In this document: piece by piece, positions 34,057 through 42,043 of the stretch
Position numbering within the stretch: position 1 is the first letter of the stretch
Layout of the letters: each line of letters opens with the position of its first letter
Assembly (NCBI GenBank): GCA_046541875.1
Contig: JBKHCL010000002.1
Coordinates: 1-64,000, forward strand
Length of the DNA: 64,000 nucleotides
Source of the DNA: CAZFPT01 sp046541875
GTDB lineage: Bacteria; Planctomycetota; Phycisphaerae; SM23-33
Direction: 5' to 3'
Translations under genes and position numbers: made by a program
Notes under the pieces: model-generated
The model's database searches: none
What the model was told of the DNA's origin: nothing
The model's input: the letters and a program-made list of their open reading frames with translations, nothing else

Positions 34057-35189
34057 TGGTCACCCTTCCCGGCGGCGGCCCGGGCTTTTCGCCGGTCCTC
34101 CCAGGAGCCCACGCCCAGTTCGATCAGCGGGGCGAGCATGTTGCCCAGCAGGATGCTGAACGTCGCGGCGGCGATGAACGGGCCCTTCCAGCGGAGGAAG
34201 ACCAGCAGGAAGCCGATGACGAACGCGTAGATCAGCCGGGCCGAGTTCTTTCGCGGCGCGGAGACCGGTTCGGTCACCATGAAGACCATCGCGTACAGCG
34301 TGGTCCCGCTGAGCACCTGCCACGCCAGCGGGGGCACCTGTCCGACGTCGGTGTACCCCAGTCCCTGGCGGAACAGCAAACTGGCGGCCGTCACGCCGAT
34401 GAGCCCGCCGAGCATGAGTCGCCAACTGGCGGTTTTCGTCACCAGCAGGTAAATCGCACACAGCAGGATGATCACGCCGCACCCCTCTCCGATACTGCCG
34501 GCCGCGAGGATCTCTTCGCTGCCGCTGGGCGTCTGGAAGATCCCGCCGATGGTCCCCCACGCCATGTCCCACAGCGTGGCGCCCTGGCCGTTGTTGACGA
34601 TGGCTTCGCTGCCGTACTTGGTGCCCACGAACATGGGGCTGGCCTGGGTGACCGCGTCGGCGACGGTCTCGCCGCCGGCCTGGAGATACTCGGGCAACTG
34701 CTTGAGCGACTTGAACGACCAGTGTGCGAACCCGCCGGGAAAGCCCTGGAACGCGGGCACGAACCGCCCGGTGAGGTCCTGCGGGAAGCAGATGTACACG
34801 AACGCGCGTCCGACGATGGCGGGGTTTACCCAGTTTCGCCCGAACCCGCCGTAGACTTCCTTGCCGAACAGGACCGCGACAGCCGCCCCCACACCTGCCA
34901 CCCACAGCGGTGTGGTGGCCGGCAGCGAGAGCGAATACAGCAGAATCGTCACGAACAGGGCGGTGGACACGGGTTGACCGCGATGTTGCGCGGAGACGTA
35001 CTCCACCGCGAAGCCCACCAGCAGGCAGAACGCCACGATCGCCGCCACGACCCACCCGAAGAAGTAGATCCCGGTGAGCATCACGGGGATCAGGGCGTAG
35101 ATCATGCGCAGCATCTGGGGCTGCTTCATGAGAAGCTTTTTGGGTTTCTTCTTTTTGGCGGCGGATCCGCCGGATGCTTGTGCGCTCAT
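34053..35189 (-). CDS. nqrB: NqrB, large membrane subunit of Na+-NQR
   Basis: 378 residues with about ten membrane segments (LIPVMLTGIYFFGWVVAAIV at the start; AVLFGKEVYGGFGRNWVNPA is conserved). The usual covalent FMN site reads DAVTQASPM, so the presumed acceptor is Ser184 rather than the Thr of the SGAT-type motif. A Lys-rich N-terminus (AKKKKPKK) faces the cytoplasm. It is the first nqr gene here; nqrA, normally just upstream, is absent, and the flavodiiron gene lies there instead, 97 bases away. Confidence 0.92.
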   Translation of the reverse strand: MSAQASGGSAAKKKKPKKLLMKQPQMLRMIYALIPVMLTGIYFFGWVVAAIVAFCLLVGFAVEYVSAQHRGQPVSTALFVTILLYSLSLPATTPLWVAGVGAAVAVLFGKEVYGGFGRNWVNPAIVGRAFVYICFPQDLTGRFVPAFQGFPGGFAHWSFKSLKQLPEYLQAGGETVADAVTQASPMFVGTKYGSEAIVNNGQGATLWDMAWGTIGGIFQTPSGSEEILAAGSIGEGCGVIILLCAIYLLVTKTASWRLMLGGLIGVTAASLLFRQGLGYTDVGQVPPLAWQVLSGTTLYAMVFMVTEPVSAPRKNSARLIYAFVIGFLLVFLRWKGPFIAAATFSILLGNMLAPLIELGVGSWEDRRKARAAAGKGDQ

Positions 35190-35244
35190 GCGGTCTCGTT
35201 TGTCCCAAGGCGTGTCGTTGCAGTGCGTCCATCAGCCATCAAGG

Positions 35245-35262
35245 CGGGCATCCCCTCGCCCG
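35245..35262. repeat. CGGGC/GCCCG palindrome between flavodiiron and nqrB genes
   Basis: CGGGC (35245-35249) pairs with GCCCG (35258-35262). It is a looser member of the intergenic palindrome group and sits just beyond the flavodiiron stop codon. Confidence 0.4.
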
Positions 35263-35286
35263 TGTGGATCCGTGGCGGACGGGCCG

Positions 35287-36504
35287 TTACTTCACTTCGG
35301 CGAGTTGGGCGTGCAATCTTTCGCCGATTGTCTTTCCCAGCTCCCGGCAGGAGGCCAATTCTTCGTTGGTGGGCACATATCGGCAGCGGACCGGGTCGGC
35401 CACCACGTCCACGTCCATCTCTTCCAGCAGGGCGGTGAGGAGCTTGGGCGCTTCGCCGCTCCAGCCGAACGACCCGAAAGCGGCGCCGATGAGGTTCTTC
35501 GGCTTGAGCCCTTTGAGATAGGTCATGCAGTCGGCCAGCGTGGGGAAGATGTTGTTGTTCAATGTGGGCGAGCCAACGATCAGCGCGCCGGCTTCGAGAA
35601 CCTCGGTCGCCACGTCGCTTCGGTGTGATCCGTTGAGGGGCATCAGGCGAACGGCGATGTCCTTCTCGCCCAGCCCCTCTGCCACCAGGCGGGCCATCTT
35701 CGCGGTGCTCTGCCACATCGTGTCGTAGACGATGACGGCCTTGTCGGTCTTCTCCTGGGCACTCCAGCGGGCGTAGCTGTCCAGGACGTAATCGATGTCC
35801 GAGGCGTTGCGGTAGATCGGGCCATGGTCGGGAGCGACGATCTCGATCTGTTCGCGCAGGGGCCCGAGCTTGTCCAACGCCTTGGAAATGAACGGCGCCA
35901 GGTGCATCAGGATGTTCGCGTAGTACTTGGTCAACTCGTACTGCAGCACGGACGATTCGATCTGGTCGGCGAACCGCTCATTGCCGGCCAGGTGCATCCC
36001 GAAGGCGTCCTGGCTGAACAGGAGCTTGTCCTCCTTCAGGAAGCTGACCATGCTGTCGGGCCAGTGGCACATGCGGGTTTCGTAGAACGCCAGGTGCACG
36101 CCGCCCAGGTCGATCTCCTGCCCGTCTTCGACCACGGTGACGTCCTCGATGATGTGATGCTCCGAGAGCGCGCGGGCGCCCTGCCTCGAGGCGTAAACCG
36201 TCGAGACGCCCAACTCCCCAGCCAGTTCGCCCACCAGTCCGCTGTGGTCCATCTCGGAGTGGTTGGATACAATCACATCGATTTCGCCGGGATCGGCGAC
36301 CGAGGCGATGCGCTCGAGCATCTCGCTCTTGAAGGGTGCCTTGACCGTGTCGATCAGTGTGAGCTTGTCCGCTTTGACGAGAAACGCGTTGTACGTGCTG
36401 CCACGGCTGGTCGCATAGCCGTGGAAGTCCCGCAATGCCCAGTCGATCGCGCCGACCCACCAGACGTGCTCACTGACCTTTATCGCTTTGTACGTCTCAG
36501 CCAT
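35287..36504 (-). CDS. Flavodiiron protein (O2/NO reductase)
   Basis: 405 residues. An N-terminal metallo-beta-lactamase-like domain carries the diiron ligands H82-x-E84-x-D86-H87 (NHSEMDHSG), H147 (MCHWPDSM), D166 (FSQDAFG) and H227 (APDHGPIY). The C-terminal flavodoxin domain begins near residue 255 (AVIVYDTMWQSTAKMA) and binds FMN (SPTLNNNIFPT, GSFGWSGEA). The family reduces O2 to water or NO to N2O, using rubredoxin as electron donor; a rubredoxin gene is in the same strand run. It lacks the fused rubredoxin domain seen in some relatives. Confidence 0.95.
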   Translation of the reverse strand: MAETYKAIKVSEHVWWVGAIDWALRDFHGYATSRGSTYNAFLVKADKLTLIDTVKAPFKSEMLERIASVADPGEIDVIVSNHSEMDHSGLVGELAGELGVSTVYASRQGARALSEHHIIEDVTVVEDGQEIDLGGVHLAFYETRMCHWPDSMVSFLKEDKLLFSQDAFGMHLAGNERFADQIESSVLQYELTKYYANILMHLAPFISKALDKLGPLREQIEIVAPDHGPIYRNASDIDYVLDSYARWSAQEKTDKAVIVYDTMWQSTAKMARLVAEGLGEKDIAVRLMPLNGSHRSDVATEVLEAGALIVGSPTLNNNIFPTLADCMTYLKGLKPKNLIGAAFGSFGWSGEAPKLLTALLEEMDVDVVADPVRCRYVPTNEELASCRELGKTIGERLHAQLAEVK

Positions 36505-36561
36505 CCGCTTGGTCCTCGCTGTCGGCCGACCCGGCCCATGACCGATCGGCTCGACGGGTTG

Positions 36562-37080
36562 TCACTTCTCTTCATCGCGCAACTGCATCAGGAGGTTCTT
36601 GAGGCTCGTTGCGTGCCCCATCTCCTGGTGGATGATGTCGTCGATTTTCGCTCGCTGGTCGGCGTTGGGCACGTATTCCTTGAGCCCGACGTAGAAGAGG
36701 ATCGAGTCGCTCTCCATCTCGACGGCCCTGGCGATCACGTCGGTCAGGCGCTCCTGGCCGGTCCACGTTTTGGCGGGTCCGCCGGCCGGGTCGAACAGGC
36801 GATCGCTCGCCAGCATTTCCAGGTAGCTGCGGACGGACTCGTCGGGCTGGGCCGCCTGGTCGCCCTCGGCGGCTGCGCTTTGGCGGGCCAGCCAGTTCTC
36901 CTTCATCGCGGAGAACACCTGGAGATGATCCTCTTCCATCACCGCCAGCTGGCGGAGAAACTGCTCAGCCTTGGGGTCGCTCGCCAACTCCGCTGAGCGA
37001 CGATAGAACTCCACACCATTGCTCTCCACCTGGCAGGCCAGGTCCAGCAGGTCCGCAGCGCTCATCTCATTGACAGCCAT
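36562..37080 (-). CDS. Rubrerythrin/ferritin-like diiron protein
   Basis: 172 residues of four-helix ferritin-like fold. Metal-binding motifs are visible in each pair of helices: E in VESNGVEFYRR, EEDH in AVMEEDHLQVF, E in EMESDSILFYVGL and QEMGH. It lacks a rubredoxin-like C-terminal domain, unlike the rubrerythrin at 38685. It starts six bases after the ferritin stop. It is probably a peroxide-reducing or iron-handling partner in the same operon; which of the two cannot be told. Confidence 0.82.
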   Translation of the reverse strand: MAVNEMSAADLLDLACQVESNGVEFYRRSAELASDPKAEQFLRQLAVMEEDHLQVFSAMKENWLARQSAAAEGDQAAQPDESVRSYLEMLASDRLFDPAGGPAKTWTGQERLTDVIARAVEMESDSILFYVGLKEYVPNADQRAKIDDIIHQEMGHATSLKNLLMQLRDEEK

Positions 37081-37086
37081 CCGTGG

Positions 37087-37608
37087 TTACTCTCCTTCGC
37101 CTTCAGCCGGCGGCGGGGTGAAGCTTCGCTGTCCCAGCTCACGATCGATCATGAACAGCGCGCCGGGCGCTTCCTTGCTGAGCTTGAGCTGCTGGACGAT
37201 CTGGTCCACGGAGGCCTCTTCCTCGACCTGTTCGTCGGTGAACCACTGCAACATCGACTCGCAGGCGTAGTCCTTCTGCTCGCGGGCGAGGGTCACCAGG
37301 TCGTCGATCCGCTGGCTGATGTACTGCTCGTGCTTGTAGGCAGCCTCGAAGGCGGCCAGCGGCGAGTCCCACTCGGTCTGAGGCGCCTCGATGGCGGTGA
37401 GCTTCACGGTCCCACCACGCTCGTTGATGTGGTGGAAGAACTTCATCGCGTGGACCATCTCCTCCTGGGCCTGGGCACGCATCCACGCAGCCGCCCCGGA
37501 GAGATTCATCGTCTCAAACCACGCCGACATGCTCCAGTACAGGTAGGCCGAGAACGTCTCAGCGTTGATCTGCTCATTGAATGCCTTCTCAATCGGCTCC
37601 TTCATCAT
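37087..37608 (-). CDS. ftn: Ferritin
   Basis: 173 residues when started at the ATG at 37608, behind GAAAGGGAT; the longer frame lacks support. The ferroxidase residues lie in NAETFSAYLYWSMSAWFE, QEEMVHAMKFFHH and the later HEQYISQRI and ACESMLQWFTDEQVEEE helices, typical of prokaryotic FtnA. It stores iron as ferric mineral, limiting Fenton chemistry, consistent with the oxygen-defence genes around it. The C-terminal tail (PPPAEGEGE) is short and acidic. Confidence 0.93.
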   Translation of the reverse strand: MMKEPIEKAFNEQINAETFSAYLYWSMSAWFETMNLSGAAAWMRAQAQEEMVHAMKFFHHINERGGTVKLTAIEAPQTEWDSPLAAFEAAYKHEQYISQRIDDLVTLAREQKDYACESMLQWFTDEQVEEEASVDQIVQQLKLSKEAPGALFMIDRELGQRSFTPPPAEGEGE

Positions 37609-37636
37609 CGTTTTGATCCCTTTCAGGTCTGTTAAT

Positions 37637-38014
37637 TCAGCTTTTCCACAGGCCATGCACGTTGCACAGCTCCCGGGCGGACAGCTCGCCGTCCACAGCC
37701 GGGAACGTAGCAGCCGGCTCGTCGTCCGGCGTCAGACGCTTGTACATTACAACGTCGCCGGCCGTCAGTTCGATCCACTGGATGAAGTGCTTGTCCTCCA
37801 TCGGATGGGCGGTTTCCTTGCCCACGCGGACCTCCACCCCCTCGGCCGTTCGCTCGATGTACGGAACGTGCTTCTCGTTGGAGGCGTCCTCGGTCTTCGC
37901 TTCCAGCAGCGTCATCGGTTGGCCGCAACAGACCGGCTCGCCGGCGCCGCCTTCGATCGCCTCGACGACGATCCCGCAGACTTCACACTTGTAGACTTCC
38001 TTCGGTTTGGTCAT
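37637..38014 (-). CDS. dfx: Desulfoferrodoxin (superoxide reductase)
   Basis: 125 residues from the ATG at 38014. An N-terminal desulforedoxin domain has C10, C13, C29 and C30 (YKCEVCG, VCCGQPM). The catalytic iron site has E47-K48-H49, H70, H76, C117 and H120 (EKHVPYIE, AHPMEDKHFIQW, ELCNVHGLW). This is the two-centre class that reduces superoxide to peroxide using rubredoxin, without producing O2. The much longer upstream frame is out-of-phase coding of the neighbouring peroxidase and is ignored. Confidence 0.96.
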   Translation of the reverse strand: MTKPKEVYKCEVCGIVVEAIEGGAGEPVCCGQPMTLLEAKTEDASNEKHVPYIERTAEGVEVRVGKETAHPMEDKHFIQWIELTAGDVVMYKRLTPDDEPAATFPAVDGELSARELCNVHGLWKS

Positions 38015-38040
38015 GGGTCCTTCCCGGTCGGGTCCGGCTG

Positions 38041-38565
38041 TCAGCTCTGCTCGGTTGCCTGCCTGACGGCCGCCAGGGCAGCGTCGTAGTTCGGCTCGTC
38101 GGTCATCTCTTCCACCAACTCCTTGTAGACGACCCTGCCGCCGGTGTCCACCACCAGCACCGCACGCGCAAGAAGTCGCAACTCCTTGATCAACAACCCG
38201 TACTTCGTGGCGAAGTCCGCGTCGCGATGGTCCGAGAGCGTCACGATCCTGTCGGCGTCCTGCCGGCCGCACCATCGCGCCTGGGCAAAGGGCAGGTCCA
38301 TCGAGAGGGTGAGAATCACGACGTTGTCGCTCAACTCCCCGGCGGCGTCATTGAACTTTTTGGTCTGCGTGGAGCAGACGCTCGTATCCAGCGAGGGCAC
38401 CGATGAGAGGACAATCACCTTGCCCGACCAGTCGGACAGAGACTTCTCCGAGAGATCGTTGGCAATCGCCGTGAAGTCCACCGCCTGATCGCCCACGCTG
38501 ACGTCCTGCCCGATCAGTGTCAGCGGGTCGCCCTTGAATGTAATTGCGCCTTCCTGTTCAGCCAT
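38041..38565 (-). CDS. tpx: Thiol peroxidase, Tpx-type peroxiredoxin
   Basis: 174 residues from 38565. The peroxidatic Cys is C64 in SLDTSVCSTQTKKF and the resolving Cys is C99 in ARWCG, matching C61/C95 of E. coli Tpx. Strand and helix pattern (AVDFTAIANDL, VVILTLSMDLPFAQ) are standard. It reduces peroxides with thioredoxin; a thioredoxin-like gene lies beyond perR at the head of the run. Confidence 0.95.
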   Translation of the reverse strand: MAEQEGAITFKGDPLTLIGQDVSVGDQAVDFTAIANDLSEKSLSDWSGKVIVLSSVPSLDTSVCSTQTKKFNDAAGELSDNVVILTLSMDLPFAQARWCGRQDADRIVTLSDHRDADFATKYGLLIKELRLLARAVLVVDTGGRVVYKELVEEMTDEPNYDAALAAVRQATEQS

Positions 38566-38591
38566 CGTCGTCACTCCTTGTGCTGTGCATG

Positions 38592-38635
38592 GGTTGCGGT
38601 GCAACCGGCCGCCGGAGAGAACCCTCCCCGGCGGC
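38592..38635 (-). other. Paired hairpins between rubrerythrin and tpx
   Basis: Two back-to-back stems: GGTTGC/GCAACC at 38593-38606 and a longer GCCGCCGG-type stem at 38608-38635, with no T-run on either side. They may tune transcript stability between the two genes. Confidence 0.45.
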
Positions 38636-38684
38636 GTCGGCACCTTGATTCATCCTATGCACCTGCCGCGTACAATTGACCGAT

Positions 38685-39236
38685 TCAGGCGGCGAAAGCG
38701 ATGTACTTCGCGCCGTCGGCGCTGCAGATGGGACACTTGTCCGGGGCGTCGCCTTCCAGCGTGTGGCCGCAAACCGGGCAAATCTGTACCGTCCCCAGCG
38801 CCAGGTCTTCGCCGTTGTCGACGGCCGTCTTGGCGTCGTGGAACATCTTCGCGTGAATCTTCTCGGCCGAGATCGCGTAATGCATGCTGCGCTGGGCGCC
38901 GCTTTCGTCCTGCATCTCCGCCACCGCCAGATAGGCCGGGTACATCTCATTGATCTCGAATTCCTCGCCGCCGATGGCGCCGGAGAGGTTCTCGGAGGTG
39001 CTCGCCAGCCCGAACCCCGCCATCGAGGTCACCGGGTGGTCGCCCCCGACATCTTTCATCGCGCGGAAATGCCCCGTCGCGTGGGCCTGCTCGGCCCGGG
39101 AAATCGCCCGGAACAACCGGGCGACGTTCGGAAATCCGTCCTTCTCGGCCTTGTCGCCCCAGATCATGTAGCGCATATGGGCCTGGGATTCGCCCCCAAA
39201 AGCACTGCGAAGGTTCTCAGCGGTCATGTCATGCAT
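38685..39236 (-). CDS. rbr: Rubrerythrin
   Basis: 183 residues. The diiron domain covers residues 1-140 with the usual glutamates (NLRSAFGGESQAHMRY, ISRAEQAHATGHFRAM, EFEINEMYPAYLAVAEMQ, YAISAEKIHAKMF). The C-terminal rubredoxin-like domain has two CxxC pairs (ICPVCG, KCPICS). Rubrerythrins reduce hydrogen peroxide to water with electrons from rubredoxin. The start may be the first or second Met (MHDM). It is the first gene after the regulator. Confidence 0.95.
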   Translation of the reverse strand: MHDMTAENLRSAFGGESQAHMRYMIWGDKAEKDGFPNVARLFRAISRAEQAHATGHFRAMKDVGGDHPVTSMAGFGLASTSENLSGAIGGEEFEINEMYPAYLAVAEMQDESGAQRSMHYAISAEKIHAKMFHDAKTAVDNGEDLALGTVQICPVCGHTLEGDAPDKCPICSADGAKYIAFAA

Positions 39237-39307
39237 GTGTTGCTCCTCTCTGTGGAAATAGCCCTTGCGGGCATCCTCGATACCAACTGGTTCCGTGAAA
39301 TCATCCC

Positions 39308-39324
39308 CGGGCAGAATGCCCGGC
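39308..39324. repeat. CCGGGCA-gaa-TGCCCGG palindrome after perR
   Basis: A perfect seven-base-arm palindrome lying two bases past the perR stop. It has the same core as the palindromes at 30276 and 60012. Confidence 0.5.
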
Positions 39325-39326
39325 AG

Positions 39327-39758
39327 CTATGCCGTCTCGTCGGCCTTGCGGTCATCGAGGCAGGACGGGCAAACCCCGACGTACTCGATGCGATAGCCCT
39401 GTACATCATACCCACCGGCATCTTCCAGCAGATCGACGGCGGCGGGAATTTCCCGGACCTCGACGTCGTCCACCCGGCCACACTGCTCACAACGGATGTG
39501 CACGTGCGGATACAGGTCGGCGTCGTACCGCCGCTGGGGACCACCCTCGATCCGCTTGATCGCACCGCACTCGGCGAGCACTTCCAGGTTGCGATACACC
39601 GTCCCGAGGCTGATGCGAGGCAGCGTCCGCCGAACCGCCCGGTACACATCGTCGGCGGTGGGGTGGGCGTCGGTCGCCTGGAGCTCCGAGAGAATCAGCC
39701 GACGCTGACGCGTCATCCGCCGACCCTGACCTCGAAACTCGTTCTCTTTGTCGCTCAT
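39327..39758 (-). CDS. perR: Fur-family regulator, PerR-like
   Basis: 143 residues with the Fur fold: an N-terminal winged helix (MTRQRRLILSELQA, HPTADDVYRAV, ISLGTVYRNLEVL) and a dimerisation domain with HVHIRCEQC and CPSC, the latter Cys pairs forming a structural zinc site. The PerR name is preferred over Fur because the genes downstream are peroxide and superoxide defence, and because Asp and His of DADLYPHVHI fit a peroxide-sensing site; it is not proven. An imperfect palindrome lies just upstream and suggests autoregulation. Confidence 0.87.
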   Translation of the reverse strand: MSDKENEFRGQGRRMTRQRRLILSELQATDAHPTADDVYRAVRRTLPRISLGTVYRNLEVLAECGAIKRIEGGPQRRYDADLYPHVHIRCEQCGRVDDVEVREIPAAVDLLEDAGGYDVQGYRIEYVGVCPSCLDDRKADETA

Positions 39759-39762
39759 AGGA

Positions 39763-39780
39763 ATTCTTATTGATTAGAAT
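39763..39780 (-). promoter_or_regulatory. PerR/Fur-box-like operator
   Basis: ATTCTTATTGATTAGAAT is a palindrome with AT-rich arms (ATTCTnAT-nn-ATnAGAAT) five bases from the perR start. It resembles the TTATAATNATTATAA Per-box class and overlaps the proposed minus-10 box, so repressor binding would block transcription. Confidence 0.6.
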
Positions 39781-39804
39781 AGCCCCTGAAACTACGGCAA
39801 GCAA
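39776..39804 (-). promoter_or_regulatory. Probable perR promoter
   Basis: On the minus strand TTGCTT (39804-39799) and TATTCT (39781-39776) are 17 bases apart and end within the operator. The transcript leader would be very short, consistent with the weak ribosome binding site. Confidence 0.5.
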
Positions 39805-39933
39805 GGGAATACCCGAAGAATTCGCCTGTTTCAAGTACTCTTTAAGGTATATCCGTGTGAATGCGTGCATCCGACCCCGTCAACCCGGAAAAATCGCGTC
39901 GGCTGGGGGGCCACGGCCACGGGCTGGCGCGGG

Positions 39934-40479
39934 CTATCCGCTGTCCGAAATGTCGCCGGGGGTTGCCTCGCCCGCTTCGCTCAGCAGCGCGCGATAACTC
40001 TCGGCGGGCTTGGCCCCGACGATCCAGCGTTCCGGTTGGCCGTTGCTGAACAGCACGACGGTCGGGGTGTACTTCACGCCGTACTCCATCGCCAGGTTCG
40101 GCCGCGCTGCGACATCCACCTTCACGATGCGAGCCCGACCGGCATATTCGTCGGCCAACGCCTCCAACGTCGGCGCCAGCCGGGCGCAGGGCGGGCAGCC
40201 GTTCTTGTAGAAATCCACCAGGACGGGCACGTCGGCATCGAGCACGTCCGAGCGGAACTGCTCCGGGGAAGTGATCTGTGCGACGTTCGGGCCGTAACCG
40301 CCGGTAAGCAGGGGCAGGATCTGGGCCCCGACGCCTCCCAGCAGGGCCCCCACCAAGGCGGCACGCACGGGCCAGCCGCGAGGCCGGGCCTTCCCACCGC
40401 TCTGACGGGCGCGCGTCAGATACGCGAACAAACCGCCGATTACCGCCCCCGCGATCATGCCCAGCAACAGCACACCCAT
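39934..40479 (-). CDS. Membrane-anchored thioredoxin-like protein
   Basis: 181 residues. Two N-terminal membrane segments (VLLLGMIAGAVIGGLFAYL and AALVGALLGGVGAQILPLL) precede a thioredoxin domain with active site GCPPC (C95, C98), the strand VLVDFYKNG and the cis-Pro loop KYTPTVVLF. CPPC is a common variant in TlpA- and CcmG-like or plain thioredoxin proteins. It lies at the head of the redox island, upstream of perR but separated by the operator, so it may have a separate transcript. Whether the domain faces the periplasm is inferred from the two membrane spans and is uncertain. Confidence 0.82.
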   Translation of the reverse strand: MGVLLLGMIAGAVIGGLFAYLTRARQSGGKARPRGWPVRAALVGALLGGVGAQILPLLTGGYGPNVAQITSPEQFRSDVLDADVPVLVDFYKNGCPPCARLAPTLEALADEYAGRARIVKVDVAARPNLAMEYGVKYTPTVVLFSNGQPERWIVGAKPAESYRALLSEAGEATPGDISDSG

Positions 40480-40732
40480 CGGCCAACCGTCCTTCCGTCA
40501 TGGAACCTTCAATGGAGACAACTCACCCGCATCGTCATCCTATACGGGCTGCCATGGCAAACGGTTCCACGACGATCCGCCCCAGGGCGGCAACTTGTTG
40601 CGGGCGGAATCGCTAACGAGGCGACCCGACGTGACACGGGCTTCCAGTTGATAATCCTGAGCGAAGCCGAAGGCCTCGTGATCGGCGAAATACGGCCCCG
40701 TCGCCTGTCATTGAGCGTTCCAACGTCCGCTC

Positions 40733-42043
40733 TTACTCACCGGCCGGCTGAGTAGTGACTACTTTGGGGACCTTCGGGACGTGCACACGCTGCCTTTCTT
40801 CGTCATTGAGAGTCACCGCCACAAGCTCTGAGTCCTTCCGCAGCCACCAAGTCGCCTTACCGTCTTTGATCAGGCAGACGCCATCGTCCAATATACCCCC
40901 GAACCGTTCATATTCAAAAGGAACCACCGTTCTACACTCTCCATTCAACACACCCCATCGGTCGCCTTTCCGCGCTGCGTACAGATCACCACAGGCGAGG
41001 AACACCCTGTTGTATTCACGGGGGATCACCCAATTCCCTTCTCTGTCAATGACGCCATAGAGATCGTCCCGCATGACGCCGGCCACTCCACCCTCAAAGT
41101 GATTGGCCATTCTGAACAGATCATTCGTAATCCGTGATCCATCTGTACGAATATACGTCCAGTAGGCAACGCCATTTTCCAGCAACGCCGCCCGCGCCCG
41201 CTCTTCTGAAAATGGGCTGGCGACCATGTACCGGGGTTCTATCCTCGTTGTCCCATTTGCATCAACATAGCCCCACTTGTTTCCGATCTTCATGTTGATT
41301 AACCCGCTTCGCGAAATGCGCTCATACTCTTCATCATGTGCGTCATCAATCGGGAATCTGGGCTTCACCTTCCAACGACCTTCACCGTCAATGATACCCC
41401 ACTTATCCCCAGCCTGAACCACGGCAACCCCCTCGGACATCGCACAGGCCCCGTCGTACTTCGGTTCGATGACCCAATTGCCCTCAACGTCAATAACCCC
41501 CCACTTGCCATTGTAGCTAACAGCAACATACCTGCCATCCCAAATACGAACATCATCGTACTGCGGACGGCGCACCCAACGGCCATGGTAGTCTGTCAGC
41601 CCCCATTTCCTGTCTTTCAGCACAAGAATAGCATTGCCATCTAATCCAGACCCAATCAGGTTTGTGAACACCGGAGGAAGCACGTATGCCCCATTCCTGT
41701 CAATCACAGCGCCAGGCCCGAATTCGGCAACGCTCACAATAGCAACACCACATTTGAAAGACGACGCAAGGGCATATCGTGGCTCGATGGCCCAAGTGCC
41801 GTCCATGTGAATATACCCATACAGTAGACCCCTCAAAGGATACTTCGCGGACGGATCCACTACTAACGGGTAGGGCAGGAGTCTCTCATCAGTCTTGCGG
41901 CCTTCATGCTTTGCGGCATCGCTGTCCGGTCGACTATCGGAGCAACCTGTCAGCAATAGCGCAACCATGTACACGCCCATACACCAAAGCCGCGTAACAG
42001 TTACAGATGAGGCCAACTGTGGCGTTTTTGCCTGTTGTATCAT
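40733..42043 (-). CDS. WG-repeat lipoprotein
   Basis: 436 residues from the ATG at 42043, behind GGAG. A lipobox (LLLTGC, Cys34) ends the signal peptide. The mature protein consists of about eight WG (KWG) beta repeats, such as GKWGVIDVEGNWVIEPKY and DKWGIIDGEGRWKVKPRF, likely forming an elongated or propeller-like surface module. The function of these repeats is mostly unknown. Codon use and base composition are clearly less GC-rich than the flanking genes, a sign of different origin. It has no obvious functional partner nearby. Confidence 0.85.
   Translation of the reverse strand: MIQQAKTPQLASSVTVTRLWCMGVYMVALLLTGCSDSRPDSDAAKHEGRKTDERLLPYPLVVDPSAKYPLRGLLYGYIHMDGTWAIEPRYALASSFKCGVAIVSVAEFGPGAVIDRNGAYVLPPVFTNLIGSGLDGNAILVLKDRKWGLTDYHGRWVRRPQYDDVRIWDGRYVAVSYNGKWGVIDVEGNWVIEPKYDGACAMSEGVAVVQAGDKWGIIDGEGRWKVKPRFPIDDAHDEEYERISRSGLINMKIGNKWGYVDANGTTRIEPRYMVASPFSEERARAALLENGVAYWTYIRTDGSRITNDLFRMANHFEGGVAGVMRDDLYGVIDREGNWVIPREYNRVFLACGDLYAARKGDRWGVLNGECRTVVPFEYERFGGILDDGVCLIKDGKATWWLRKDSELVAVTLNDEERQRVHVPKVPKVVTTQPAGE

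Noticed and set aside
30824..35189. Rnf complex instead of NQR
   Set aside because: The presence of NqrF with its ferredoxin and NADH-binding domains, and the lack of RnfB and RnfC, identifies NQR.
37637..38275. Longer start for the superoxide reductase (frame open to 38275)
   Set aside because: The extra 87 residues overlap the thiol peroxidase gene and look like out-of-frame coding; the ATG at 38014 gives the standard N-terminus.
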